This document shows, in pieces, positions 12,370 to 23,100 of a stretch of DNA of 64,000 bases (position 1 is the first letter of the stretch; each line of letters opens with the position of its first letter). The stretch is from Beroe forskalii (Eukaryota > Ctenophora > Nuda > Beroida > Beroidae): NCBI GenBank assembly GCA_011033025.1, contig WFMF01000001.1, forward strand, positions 735,755 to 799,754. Reading direction: 5' to 3'. The translations under genes were made by a program, and so were the position numbers. The notes beneath the pieces were generated by a model. It did no database searches and was not told where the DNA came from. It saw only the letters and a list, made by a program, of their open reading frames with translations.

Positions 12370-12581
12370 ATTTTTGTGATTTTGTGTGTAAGGTCGTCTA
12401 GTTTAAATTTACCAGTTTAAAAGATCATCTTCAGTGTGCTTGTAGGCAATAACTATTATATATTCGCTTGTTAGCATTGTATAATAAATCAAAATTCAGG
12501 TTGAAAATGGCATAAAGCATATGTCGAAATATCCCTATAATGACGGCTTTTTATTTTGTGGTCAAGTTTACATTATTATTA

Positions 12582-13278
12582 CTAGTCGGTTCCCGTCCTA
12601 CGGACGGCGAATGATGGCAGCCGCATGAGCTAACGGCCACATGCCCCTTTGACAGTGATTTGACCGTGCGAGTTTGCAGTTAAAATTACTTTTGAATGAT
12701 GATTAAGCAGGAGGGGAAATTCGAAGGAATTTTGAAAAAATTCGAAAATCAATTATTTTTTCGAAAAAAGGGCGTGGCCTCCCACGCCCCTTAGGGTGAC
12801 CCAATAATTCGGACAAAATTCTCAAAACTTTTATTCATCATAAGCAACTCGATGGCGAAGGAATTGTGAAAAAATTCATAAGTTTAATTTTTGCGAAAAA
12901 AAGGGCGTGGCCTCCCACGCTCCTCAGAGTGACCCAATAATTCGGACAAAATTCTCAAAATTTCTATTAATCATAAGCAACTCAATGGCGAAGGAATTTT
13001 GAAAAAATTCGAAAGTTTAATTTTTGCGAAAAAAAGGGCGTGGCCCCCACGCCCCTCAGGGTGACCTAATAATTCGGACAAAATTCTCAAAATTTTTATT
13101 CATCATAAACAACTCAATGGCGAAGGAATTTTGAAAAAATTCGAAAGTTTAATTTTTGTAAAGTTTTTGTTACACGATGAAAAAAGAATTTCGTTGCCTA
13201 CTTGAAAACGAATCGCCAGCCATAAATAAATAAATAAATAAATATATATATTAACAACACGCATTATATATAGTAAGA
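12582..13278 (-). mobile_element. Non-autonomous Helitron-like element, copy 1
   Basis: Read on the minus strand it begins TCTTACTATATATAATGCG (after an A) and ends with the hairpin CCGTCC-GTA-GGACGG, a few bases, then CTAG followed by T. This matches the Helitron pattern of 5' TC, 3' hairpin plus CTRR and insertion between A and T. The interior has tandem segments of about 115 bp carrying GGGCGTGGCCTCCCACGCCC. There is no Rep/helicase gene. Confidence 0.7.
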
Positions 13279-13290
13279 TTATTATTATTA

Positions 13291-13930
13291 CTAGTCGGTT
13301 CCCGTCCTACGGACGGCGAATGATGGCAGCCGCATGAGCTAACGGCCACATGCCCCTTTGACAGTGATTTGACCGTGCGAGTTTGCAGTTAAAATTACTT
13401 TTGAATGATGATTAAGCAGGAGGGGAAATTCGAAGGAATTTTGAAAAAATTCGAAAATCAATTATTTTTTCGAAAAAAGGGCGTGGCCTCCCACGCCCCT
13501 TAGGGTGACCCAATAATTCGGACAAAATTCTCAAAACTTTTATTCATCATAAGCAACTCGATGGCGAAGGAATTGTGAAAAAATTCATAAGTTTAATTTT
13601 TGCGAAAAAAAGGGCGTGGCCTCCCACGCTCCTCAGAGTGACCCAATAATTCGGACAAAATTCTTATTAATCATAAGCAACTCAATGGCGAAGGAATTTT
13701 GAAAAAATTCGAAAGTTTAATTTTTGCGGAAAAAAGGGCGTGGCCCCCCACGCCCCTCAGGGTGGCCGAAAAAATCTTTCATAATTTTTCTGATTCATTA
13801 TAAAGTTTTTGCAACACGATGAAAAAAGAATTTCGTTGCCTACTTGAAAACGAATCGCCAGCCATAAATAAATAAATAAATAAATATATATATATATATA
13901 TATTAACAACACGCATTATATATAGTAAGA
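13291..13930 (-). mobile_element. Non-autonomous Helitron-like element, copy 2
   Basis: It has the same TC start (13930), 3' hairpin and CTAG end (13291-13294) as copy 1, at high identity, with only 12 bases between the two. It carries fewer internal repeat units (shorter by about 57 bp). The tandem arrangement fits repeated insertion or multi-copy rolling-circle products. Absent from unit 2. Confidence 0.7.
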
Positions 13931-13939
13931 TAAGATTAT

Positions 13940-14690
13940 AGTCACTATCAGGGCAAGTGGCCGTTGCATGTGGCTAAGTTCTTGCTTGCAATTTCTTCAT
14001 ATTGTTACGAGAGATCTTAATTTGGGTACGAGCAGAATACCATGTTATTTACATTTTCATGAGGACATTCAACTTTTCTTTGTAAGTCAACCTGATTTAC
14101 TACGCTTCCATCCAAGACAAGATGCTTGGAGAAAATCAGCATATCTGGGATGGGTAGTCTTTCGCAGTACGGGGATTTTACAATGCCAAAGATTCTTTTG
14201 AATGAAACTCTCGACAAGAAATATGGATATTCATCTATAGCAAATTAGGAAGTTACGATTGCTCTTTAAATTGACAAAGATGACTGTTGAATTATGAAAT
14301 GCCGAGTAGGCTATATGCATGTATGATTAAGTAATATGGGTGTCCTAATGAAGCACTGTGCCACACAGGCATGGGTCCAACTCAAAACTTTTGTGAGAGT
14401 GCAATAATGCAATTAGTTGACGCTCACTCGGCGCCACTTCGTGGTAAGCAGTATGATCTGCTTTTCCTCAATCCAAGGTAGGTACAAGGTATCCTCATGG
14501 CAGGACTTTGGGGACAGATGCCCCCAAAGGCCAAGTGTTAAATTCCTGCCGGCTGACGTTTTAGATTTTTAGCAGAGATACCACTTGAATGACAAGCAGG
14601 ACTATGAGGGTGGCAGCCCCAGAAGCCTAAGTAAAAAGAAATTTCAACTTTAATCTCACCAATTAATTCTTTATACTAATTGTATATCTA
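13940..14690. other. Duplicated noncoding DNA, shared by both units
   Basis: The segment matches 33470-34215 closely. Frames such as 13968-14201 also exist in unit 2, but they carry no recognisable domain and differ by substitutions typical of noncoding sequence. I call no gene. Confidence 0.6.
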
Positions 14691-14867
14691 TGCCAGTCAC
14701 TATTGCAACTCCAATAATTATTAATGAAAAGGGTCTTCAGCAACCCACCCTGGGAGGAAGAGCCCCCAGAACAGATTTACCGTCTGGTCGTCAATACCGA
14801 CCCCCTTCCGGACAACATGACCCCTCCTGTAGTACCTATCACTCCCACAGAACCCTCGTAATGGACT

Positions 14868-15015
14868 TATGGAACCTCTCGTAATGGAACCCCTTGTAAT
14901 GGAACCCCTTGTAATGGAACTCCTTGTAATGGAACCCCTTTTAATGAATGTTATGGAACCCCTCGTAATGGATCCCCTCATAATGGAACCCCTTATAATT
15001 AATTGAACCCCTCGT
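14868..15015. repeat. Minisatellite, unit about 15 bp (unit 1)
   Basis: The unit is TGGAACCCCTCGTAA/TGGAACCCCTTGTAA, in about nine copies. The matching array in unit 2 lies at 34375-34530 with different copy number and order, so it has changed length since the duplication. Confidence 0.85.
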
Positions 15016-15186
15016 TACAGACCCCTCCCTGTCCAAGAAGTTCAAAAATTATGCCAAAAATTGGATAATGGATATTTTGGTTGCGTAATGAACCACTGAA
15101 ACCCCTTCCCCCTCCCTGTAATCAGCTGCATTCATTTGAAAACACCCCCATCTCCCTTGGTAAAGCGATTTCGTAATATGTGAACA

Positions 15187-15473
15187 ATCTCTAATATAAA
15201 GTCGCGTTTTCTGTTTTTTTGTGTCTGTCACGCCCCATTGCAACGCGTGCACAGTGGTAAAAGTGCACGTGCAGATGAATTGCGCGCGCGTTCATTTCTG
15301 TTGATGCTCTCTTGAGTACGTTGTTCCGCAACTTTTGAGATTGGAATTTTTTGATAGGGTAAAAGTATTTAATCAATTTTAACTTTTTGATTGTAGTGTT
15401 TGAAATTTGCGAACGAGGTGCTGCGTAGCAGCGCCGAGTGAGCTTTGTATTTGCAGGCCCAACGGGCCTGCTA
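15187..15473 (+). mobile_element. Helitron-like end pair (tentative)
   Basis: It starts TCTCTAATATAAAGTCGCG and ends in a perfect hairpin GCAGGCCC-AAC-GGGCCTGC whose last bases run into CTAG. It is followed directly by another TC start (TCTTACTTATAATGTCGC at 15474). The unit 2 copy (34721-34803) has lost about 200 internal bases and has one mismatch in the hairpin. The hairpin sits closer to CTAG than is typical, so the class is uncertain. Confidence 0.45.
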
Positions 15474-16398
15474 GTCTTACTTATAATGTCGCAAATTCTG
15501 TTTTTTTTTTCTTTGTACGTTACGCCCCATGGCAACGTGCGGGCAGAAGGAAAATTGCACGTGCAGATTGATTGCGCGCGTGTCCATTTCTGTTTAATGC
15601 TGTTTTGAGTACTTTGCTCCGTAACTTTTGATCCGATAGGAAAACGGCGGTTTCCGCGCAGCATTAACTGAGTAACTGCCGCTATGTCACTCACTGCCAC
15701 TTTTGCATTATAACAGACATGAAGTTATACGTTAACATTGCAGCAGTGGCTGCATTGAAACTACCATTTTCTTTCTCATATCATAGTTTGTGGTAGAGAA
15801 TTCCAAACTTCAGCTTACAATCCCAACCATTTGAGTCTCATTTGTCTCCGCAAATTTTGTCCCATTTTGCATTTGTTCCAGGTCCAATTCACTTTTTAGC
15901 AACATTTGTTCTATTTTCTCTGTCCCATTGGTCCCTCCCCAATCCACTTTTTCTTTAGTAAGGGACAATTGGGGCAGTGGCACCCCCCCCCCCCTATAAA
16001 TCATATTTTCCCTCTCTCATTGGGGAAATTATAATTTGCCAAATTCCAGGAATAACAAGTAAATTAAAAGTCCACCTCCCACTTACTAAGTTACTATTCG
16101 TATGATTGCATTGTTAAATGAAAAACAGGACACAAAAAGATTCTAGGAAAAATAAATTATTGCGTTGTCGGCTTGCTGGCTCAGAGGTTAAATCATTTGA
16201 GATTTCACAATGCAAAAAAAGTATAATTGATGGGTCAGAACAAACCTTGAACCTTCGCTTTGTTTAGCTTTATACTTCAATAAGCTCATGAAAACGAAGA
16301 AAATATTAGATACAGTACTTTGCTAGTTTGCCGGCGCCAATATTTTCTTCTTGAATAATATTTTTGAAGGCTTTACTTCTATTCCAACAGCTGTAACA
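15474..16398. other. Duplicated noncoding DNA with low-complexity runs
   Basis: The segment matches about 34804-35720. It holds TTGTCCCA-rich sequence (15838-15975) and a C-homopolymer near 15985 that differs in length between units. No gene is seen. Confidence 0.55.
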
Positions 16399-16596
16399 GC
16401 CAATGACAGGAATCAAGGGATTCAAGTGTAATCAAGTCAGTGAAAGTTAAGGAAGTGTAATCCATACTTTATTCGCCCGGGACTTAACTGCGATGGGCAG
16501 CTCCTCATTTAACCCTCTCGCACAGTTTCCTGTAATCTTGTACGCTCAGCTGAGTAAACCGTGTTGCTGCTTAGGTGAGAGTTCTCACCCTTAGGA

Positions 16597-16974
16597 GCGT
16601 CCAAAAACGACATTTTCAACATCAAAAAATTCTAAAAATAAGTATAAATCATTGACAGAAAGCTCTTAGCTCGTTAAAAGCAATTTTTCTCCGTGACAAA
16701 AATTAGCGATTTAATGTTCAAAACATCATAGTTGATTCTAGGAGTGATTTAACAATTGCAGTTTTACCGTCAAAACTCAAAAAATTCTAAAAATAGGTAA
16801 CGCTCTTTGGCAGAAAGCTCGTTTAAAGTTAATCCTAGAGTTAATTATGATTTTTTCAAAACAATAAATTGCTTATTTTCGTCACGAAGAAAGACTTATT
16901 TTCAAACGAGCTTTCTGTGAACGATTTGTAACTATTTTTAGATTTTTTGACAGTTAATCTGTATTTTTGGACGC
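16597..16974. repeat. Foldback element, intact in unit 1
   Basis: Arms of about 150 bp begin GCGTCCAAAAA at 16597 and end with the complement at 16974. Both arms contain TCTAAAAATA, CAGAAAGCTC and the GTGAC(A/G)AAAA region in mirrored order. In unit 2 the left arm is interrupted by a TTAA foldback, and the right arm has been replaced next to a 2.1 kb palindrome. Confidence 0.7.
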
Positions 16975-17342
16975 TTTAGAATTAATTATGATTTCTTAAT
17001 AACTAACGTGTATTTTTCGATTTGATGGAAAATAATTTTAGTCTAAAAGCATTCTCAATAATTAGACTTGAAAAATCATAACTAAATCCAATAAATTTTA
17101 ACACTAAAACCCGTCTATTTAGTTGGAATAGAGAAACTACCTAATGAGTCTCTGACGCGATCCAAGAGAATCCGTTATACCTACTAGCTAGTGAGTAATT
17201 ACCTAGTGAGTGACTTACATTGCATTCGGGCCATTGCTCCTAGCTGAAGTAAGAAATATCAAATCGTGATTGACAAACGACGGGTTTTCGTTAAGTTGAA
17301 AAATGAGTTGCCACGGTCTCACTACAGAAACTGCAGATATGG

Positions 17343-18270
17343 CGACAACTATCTAACTATTGTTCTCATCATAACTGAGGTGTCGCCACCTCTGAGATCG
17401 GTGTCTGAAGTTTCCACAAAACCGCCATTTGTACGTGCGTGATACCGATTTAACAGTATATAGTAGTCTCACGACAAGTTTTGACCGATTTAAAGGGTAG
17501 TACTATATGCGTAGAGTCGTGTTCTACACGCGTTTTATATCGTGTGTTTGTTATGACTTACAACTTTAAATGTAAATCTATGCGACCTTTGTATTTGCGT
17601 TACAAAAATGTGCATATCTCCGAGGTTTTTTGAGCAAACTTGATGAAACTTTCAGGATATTTAGAGCTAGATATAAGCAACATCTCAGTGAAGTTTAGAT
17701 TCATTTTGAGCCCCAGAAGCGGAGTTATGACCGAAAAGCCACTTAATAAGCGGTAACTTTAAAAACAAAACACCAGTTTATTTGTCATATCTCAATTTCT
17801 GGAGGTCAAAAATGTTAGCTACTCCAGGATTATATTGGTCATATCTTGCCCGTAATATCCTGAAAATTTGATCAAAATTGCTCAAAAAAACGGCTGAGTT
17901 ATGCGCTTTTTTTGTTCTGTATAAACAAGCATTTTTATTATTACCATATAAGGTAATGTGCTTGTTGTGTACAGGGTGTGTCTTGTGTACACCGTTCGAC
18001 TAAAACTCACCGTTATAGGCTCAAACTCACCGCAGAAATATGATTTAGAGCACTCGGCTCAGCTTCGCTTCGCCTCGCACTCTAAATCATTTAAATGTCT
18101 CCAGCTGCGCTGTCGACATTTAAATATTATATAGAGCCCTGCTCTCGCAGGGCTCTATATTGTCTGCGTGTTCGTCTTACGCCTCTAAAGTACATATAAT
18201 CCACGTACGTACATGGCGCCGCGCGATCGGAAATTTCAGAATAATTCTTATTTCTCGAGGTCGCGACACC
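17343..18270. mobile_element. Unit-1-only insertion ending in three strong hairpins
   Basis: The unit 2 sequence jumps from GATATGGCG to CAGTAATATTAC with about 0.93 kb missing, so this is an insertion here or a deletion there. GGTGTCGC(C/G)ACCTC occurs near both ends in inverted orientation (17383 and 18256). At 18042-18163 three hairpins stand side by side, with perfect arms ATGATTTAGAG, ATTTAAATGTC and ATATAGAGCCCTG. No coding frame is present. Confidence 0.55.
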
Positions 18271-18315
18271 TGCCTAACAGTATTACTTTAACGTGTATAT
18301 CCAAGTTTAGCCAAG

Positions 18316-18513
18316 ATGAAACTCTTGATAATCACAGCCATTCTGTTGATGAGAACTATCGGTATATCAACAGAATATTATGAGGATGACGATATCGAGG
18401 TCTTTGGTCGTCAAAAGAAAAGCGAGGAAATGCAGAACTCGGAGGAAGAAATCATGCAGCCCCCTGGAGTTTGGAAAAGGTCCAAAGACTCCCCCGCTCT
18501 CGAGTTTTACTAA
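18316..18513 (+). CDS. Small secreted peptide precursor (unit 1 copy)
   Basis: The 65-residue ORF starts with a clear signal peptide (MKLLIITAILLMRTIGIST). An acidic segment follows, YYEDDDIEVFGRQKKSEEMQ, then SEEEIMQPPGVWKR and a C-terminal SKDSPALEFY before TAA. FGR and WKR resemble cleavage sites of neuropeptide or hormone precursors, and FGR could yield an amidated phenylalanine. The frame survives in unit 2 (39399-39620) despite a 24-base in-frame insertion, which supports coding. I cannot assign it to a known peptide family, and no introns are evident. Confidence 0.5.
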   Translation: MKLLIITAILLMRTIGISTEYYEDDDIEVFGRQKKSEEMQNSEEEIMQPPGVWKRSKDSPALEFY

Positions 18514-18606
18514 TAAGATGATGTGAAAATGGAACAGTTTTCCTTTTTTAATTCAGCTAGGTTTATTAATGGCAGTTAAGGGAAAATATGGAATTGCATA
18601 AATGAA

Positions 18607-18657
18607 GGAGAAAAAAAGAAAAAAAAAGAAAAAAAAGAAAAAAAAAGAAAAAAGAAT
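18607..18657. repeat. Simple repeat (AAAAAAG)n
   Basis: A-rich simple repeat with G every 5-7 bases. The equivalent in unit 2 (39718-39803) is longer. Confidence 0.9.
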
Positions 18658-19541
18658 TGCATTTGATGGCACTTAGGGTATTACTTATTGCTTTATCAAC
18701 TTAAACATCATGATATAATCTTATAGTACTTCTTTATATGCATTAATCTTCGGGATATTGATGTAGGTATTAATTAATAATATTGATAATTGGGATTTTT
18801 AAAGACACGGAGTGCACTAAATATTTTTCGACTTCAATTGTAGATATCTTTGTCTTCTTATTTCTTAATGTGTTTCATTTTTACCTTTGTCAATAGATAC
18901 CTGCTATCATAACTAAAACGCAACTCTAAACTAATAAAGTAATAAGTACTCTAAACTTAATGCAATCTCATTTTTGAACCTGACGGGTTTAAAAGTTCGC
19001 CGAATTCTAAAGAGGCTAAATTATTTAAGTATTAATTCACCATGTACGTTTATTGGTTGATTGACAAAATCAAGTGTCCAAAGAACGAGACTATATTGAG
19101 CCATAGTGTTGCATTGCTAGCATCCAACCATCAGTTGTTCGTTCATGGATCTAAGTTGCAAACTAATTTTAATAATTGTAAACCGTGACAGCTGATCCCC
19201 AAGTTATCGTATGCCTCGTGACTTCCACGTGAATGACTTCCCATTGTTAAAAACACTTATAGCTCTTGAACGAAACTCACACGCTGTCTCTTAAATTGTA
19301 AAGTATCGAACCATCATCATTGCCACAATCAATTGAGGTACCTTAATACTAACTCATGAAGATCTAATTCGGTACCATTTCAACTCAAACAATATTTAGG
19401 TACCCTTGCAGTTCTAAGTCATGTAACTGGGAAGTGTGAATTATGCAGTCAATGACCAGTCACCCGATGCACCCTGGACGCACCCTAAATGCACCCCAAA
19501 TGCACCCCAAATGACCCGGGCTTGTCCTCTAAAACTCTTAA

Positions 19542-20072
19542 AGGGATGGTGTAGTTTTGGGACCAAAAATAGATTTTGTTTATTTTAGCTTGAAAGGTAC
19601 CGAAATATCATATAAACAAGTATGTGATGTGTTTCAGTCCGCAATATCCGCCCTGTGACCACTAATTAATAAATTTGTAACGGAAAATTTATCATAGATT
19701 ATACATGACCGCAAAGCCGAGAAGGCATAGGGTGCACCTTTCAATATGATCTAATGTGATATCACGCTCAGAAGTTGCATCATTATGGCGGAACCACAAA
19801 TGTTTATGCAACAAAATAATATTTAGCATGTCCATAATTGATTGGAGAACCATAATCCATACATAATTAATGTCAAAAACCAATGAGTTTCACCTGATGA
19901 CCTCATAACTTCCATGTGCCTTTTCAGAGCAAATATTGCAGCCTTAATTGGGCCATTCCAGGGCGTGTTTATACAAACAAACGTGTAGAACCTTATCAAA
20001 GGTCATGAAGTAGCTATTTTTACCAGAATAAGATGAAATTAGAAATTTGCATCTGAAAACTACACCACCCCT
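19542..20072. mobile_element. TTAA MITE, unit 1 only
   Basis: The ends are AGGGATGGTGTAGTTTT and the complement of AGGGGTGGTGTAGTTTT, flanked by TTAA on both sides (19538-19541 and 20073-20076). Unit 2 has the empty site CTCTTAAGC with a single TTAA at 43310-43317. At 531 bp and with no transposase, it is a non-autonomous piggyBac- or Kolobok-type element. Confidence 0.85.
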
Positions 20073-20189
20073 TTAAGCGTACCCTTAATGCACCCTACAT
20101 GAACCATTGCACCCTATCTGTACCCCAATGTGCACCCTAAGTGAGTAAGTGCACCCTAAAGGCTCTTGTCTATCTAGGAATATTTTCAG

Positions 20190-23100
20190 GCATTCTGATG
20201 GTATTGGTGTGGCTGAACGTTACTCCTTTGGCAACATTCATTGCCAGATACGCCAAGTTTTACTTTCGGAAACAGACACTTTGGTTTACCATCCATAAAT
20301 ACAGTGGTCTCTTAACTGGTGAGTAAAATCACGCGTGGATTTTAGAACGCATATGTGTGCAGACCGCTCGATTTACAGAGGCCTCGATAATGACGCACGG
20401 ATTTCCTCTGCGCTTTTCAACTTTCTATATAAATTCCGTCAAGAGCACACAATTTCGCGCGTCTTTATCGAGGCCTTTTTCAATCGAGCGGTCTGCACAC
20501 ATAGGGGTTACAGTATGACAGTGGAGTAGAATCAACTTGTTACTTTGTTATACCTATCTTATGGGAAGGGTGTTTACTGTAGAATGCCAACGGAATTAAT
20601 TTTGAATATAATTCATAATGACTTGCAGCTCTATTCTCTCATCTAGGAAAGATTGGTAGAAATAATATGCACTAGAACATTATTGAGTTGAGAAGATTGT
20701 AGACCTAAAGTGTAAAGACGCGTTGTGTATATAATTTCAAAATACCGTTGTTACAATGTTACAGTTTATGTATATTAAATCGAGACTAAATGTCCAGTGA
20801 GCTGTATACGGTAAGTGGTAGTACATCGTATTCTGCACTGGACAACTGGCGGCTGAATGAAGTGTCACTGTCACAGCTTTAAATCATGGATTTAAGACTT
20901 CAAACTGCCTATTTGTTCGTATGAAACACTAACGCCCCCTCCTGGTGAAACACTAGACCCCCTTTCCACTCTGTATTACAGCACTAACCCCCTGATGAAA
21001 CACTAGCCCCCCTTTTCCCCCTGTATTACAACACTAACCCCCTGGTGAAACACTAGCCCCCCTTTTCCCCCTGTATTACAGCACTAACCCCCTGATGAAA
21101 CACTAGCCCCCCTATCCTCCTCGTGGAACACTAACCCCCTGATGAAACACTAGCCCCCTATCCTCCTCGTGGAACACTAACCCCCTGATGAAACACTAGC
21201 CCCCTATCCTCCTCGTGGAACACTAACCACACTGATAGAACACTAGCCCCCTATCCTCCTCGTGGAACACTAACCACCCTGATGAACCCCCCCCCCTGTA
21301 TTACAGCACTAACCCCCTGATGAAACACTAACCCCCTATCCTCCTCGTGGAACACTAACCCCCCCCTCCTGGTGAAACACTAGCGCCCCCCCCTGCATTA
21401 CAGCACTAACCCCCTGATGAAACACTAGCCCCCTATCCTCCTCGTGGAACACTAACCCCCTGATGAAACATTGAAACACTAGCCCCCTATCCTCCTCGTG
21501 GAACACTAACCCCCTGTGCACTTGCTCAGGTATAATGCTCCCTGTATCCATCCTCTTCGCGTACATCGGACTCAACAAGAGGGTAGAGTTACACCGGCAC
21601 CAGATGGTGGGTTTTGGGATGCTGGCTGTCATACTGTCACACATCTTACTGGCACTCTGCCGACCTGACCACAACTCAAAGTAGGTACAATTCCGTGGCA
21701 GTGTATAAGTTCAGTGCATGTACATCTGTACCCGTTCAGTGTATGTACCAGTAAGTCTATGATCCCAATACCTTGTAGTTATGTACTATGTACTTATGTA
21801 ACACCTTAAATGTCGCGAGCGAAAAGTTAAATGTTTACACACGGCCGTACTATTTGAGTGCGGCGGGCCAATTTAGGACCAAGTTTTGAAACTTTGGAAG
21901 AAAATATTACATGTATTAATTAATTTATCAAACGCCACCTGGGTTGAAATGAATTGTTATAGTGCTCCTTGTATAACTCTCCGTAAACTATGAAAAGTGC
22001 AATGTATTGTGTATATAAATACGGTAAAGAACTTTTCTTGGGTATAGTGACTTGTAACTTCGTAGATTTATGCTTTTAAAAACTTCACTCCGTGACCTCC
22101 TCTGATGAACCAGAATGGATGCTGCTGAAACAATAAACCCTTCAAAACGCAGCATTGTATTATTGCACATTTTGGTAATTAGTACAGTTTTAAATTACTT
22201 CTTTAGAAAGACTTCAATGTGTTTCACCTTCAGTTAAATGTCCTTTTTCACGTGTCCTTATTCACTACTAAACACCTTCTATATTGACTGATACAAGGAT
22301 ATTCTGCTGTGTATAATGTTCGTGACTGTGTAAAATGTCAAGAGTTTACTTTCTAGCAACCTTCTAACCTTGAAGAATTAAAGTGTCCGTCCCAAGGCGC
22401 ACATATTATTAATGCAACAATTTCCATTTTCTTTACAAAATGTACATTCCCCATTTTCATCAGGTAGAATGTACATTTCACATTTTGTGCTAACTGCAGT
22501 GCATCTAGGGTTCTGTACATTGTACAATATACATTTACTTTTCACCAGGTACAGGGTATTTTGGGAGGTGTTACACAGGCTTGGAGCTGTTCTCTTGGTG
22601 ACTGGAAGCATCTTCAACATTTGTAACGGTCAGTATTTAAACATGTGGTTGTCATCCTCAGTTTGGGCGTGTATCCAATGTCCATCTCACTAAAATACTT
22701 ATGAGCTCTTATTCTAATTCCAGCTGTCACTGCAACCACTGACCAACAGTCGATCAAATTGTCTGATTCATGTCAATGAAAACCTCTTACCAAGATCACG
22801 CATTATCATTACTTCAGGTCTGGTGATGTTGTCAGTTGACGAGGTGTGTTATTGGCTCCTTGCCATCCAAGTTACAGCCTGGTGCTTGCTATTCATGGCA
22901 ATGGAGTACTCCCATCAGGTATGGATGTGTACAATAGCTAATATATTGTACAATGTACAGTTAACAATGAACATTGTACATAACACATGAACAGTGTACA
23001 ATTTACGTTGCATTATGTACCGGATAGTTACATGTACATAGTACAGTGTGCAATGCAGTTTTTCATGAAAATTGGGAATTTTGCTTCATTTTAGATTGCA

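Larger units (their letters stand above)
9592..12572 (-). mobile_element. Penelope-like retroelement, two partial copies head to tail, with inverted terminal arms
   Basis: The element is bounded by arms of about 260 bp in inverted orientation (9592-9852 and 12308-12572). Each arm includes AAAAGCCGTCATTATAGGGA or its complement. Between them are two tandem copies reading leftward, each RT followed by a GIY-YIG endonuclease. They join at about 11067, where GTAGTACTTAGAAAATGTTG, also seen at 9911, restarts. Tandem copies and inverted terminal copies are known traits of Penelope-like elements. Frameshifts separate RT from endonuclease in both copies, so neither is intact. Absent from unit 2. Confidence 0.9.

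Noticed and set aside
14721-14981. RGSITRGSI-repeat protein frames (also 34303-34572)
   Set aside because: These are translations of the 15-bp TGGAACCCCT minisatellite, which naturally stays in frame.
15191-15700. 169-residue minus-strand open frame
   Set aside because: It crosses the Helitron-like ends and repeat DNA, is not conserved in unit 2 (deleted about 200 bp) and has no recognisable domain.
18316-18513. Assignment of the small secreted ORF to the GLWamide family
   Set aside because: QPPGVW is followed by KR, without the glycine needed for amidation, and occurs once; similarity is too short.
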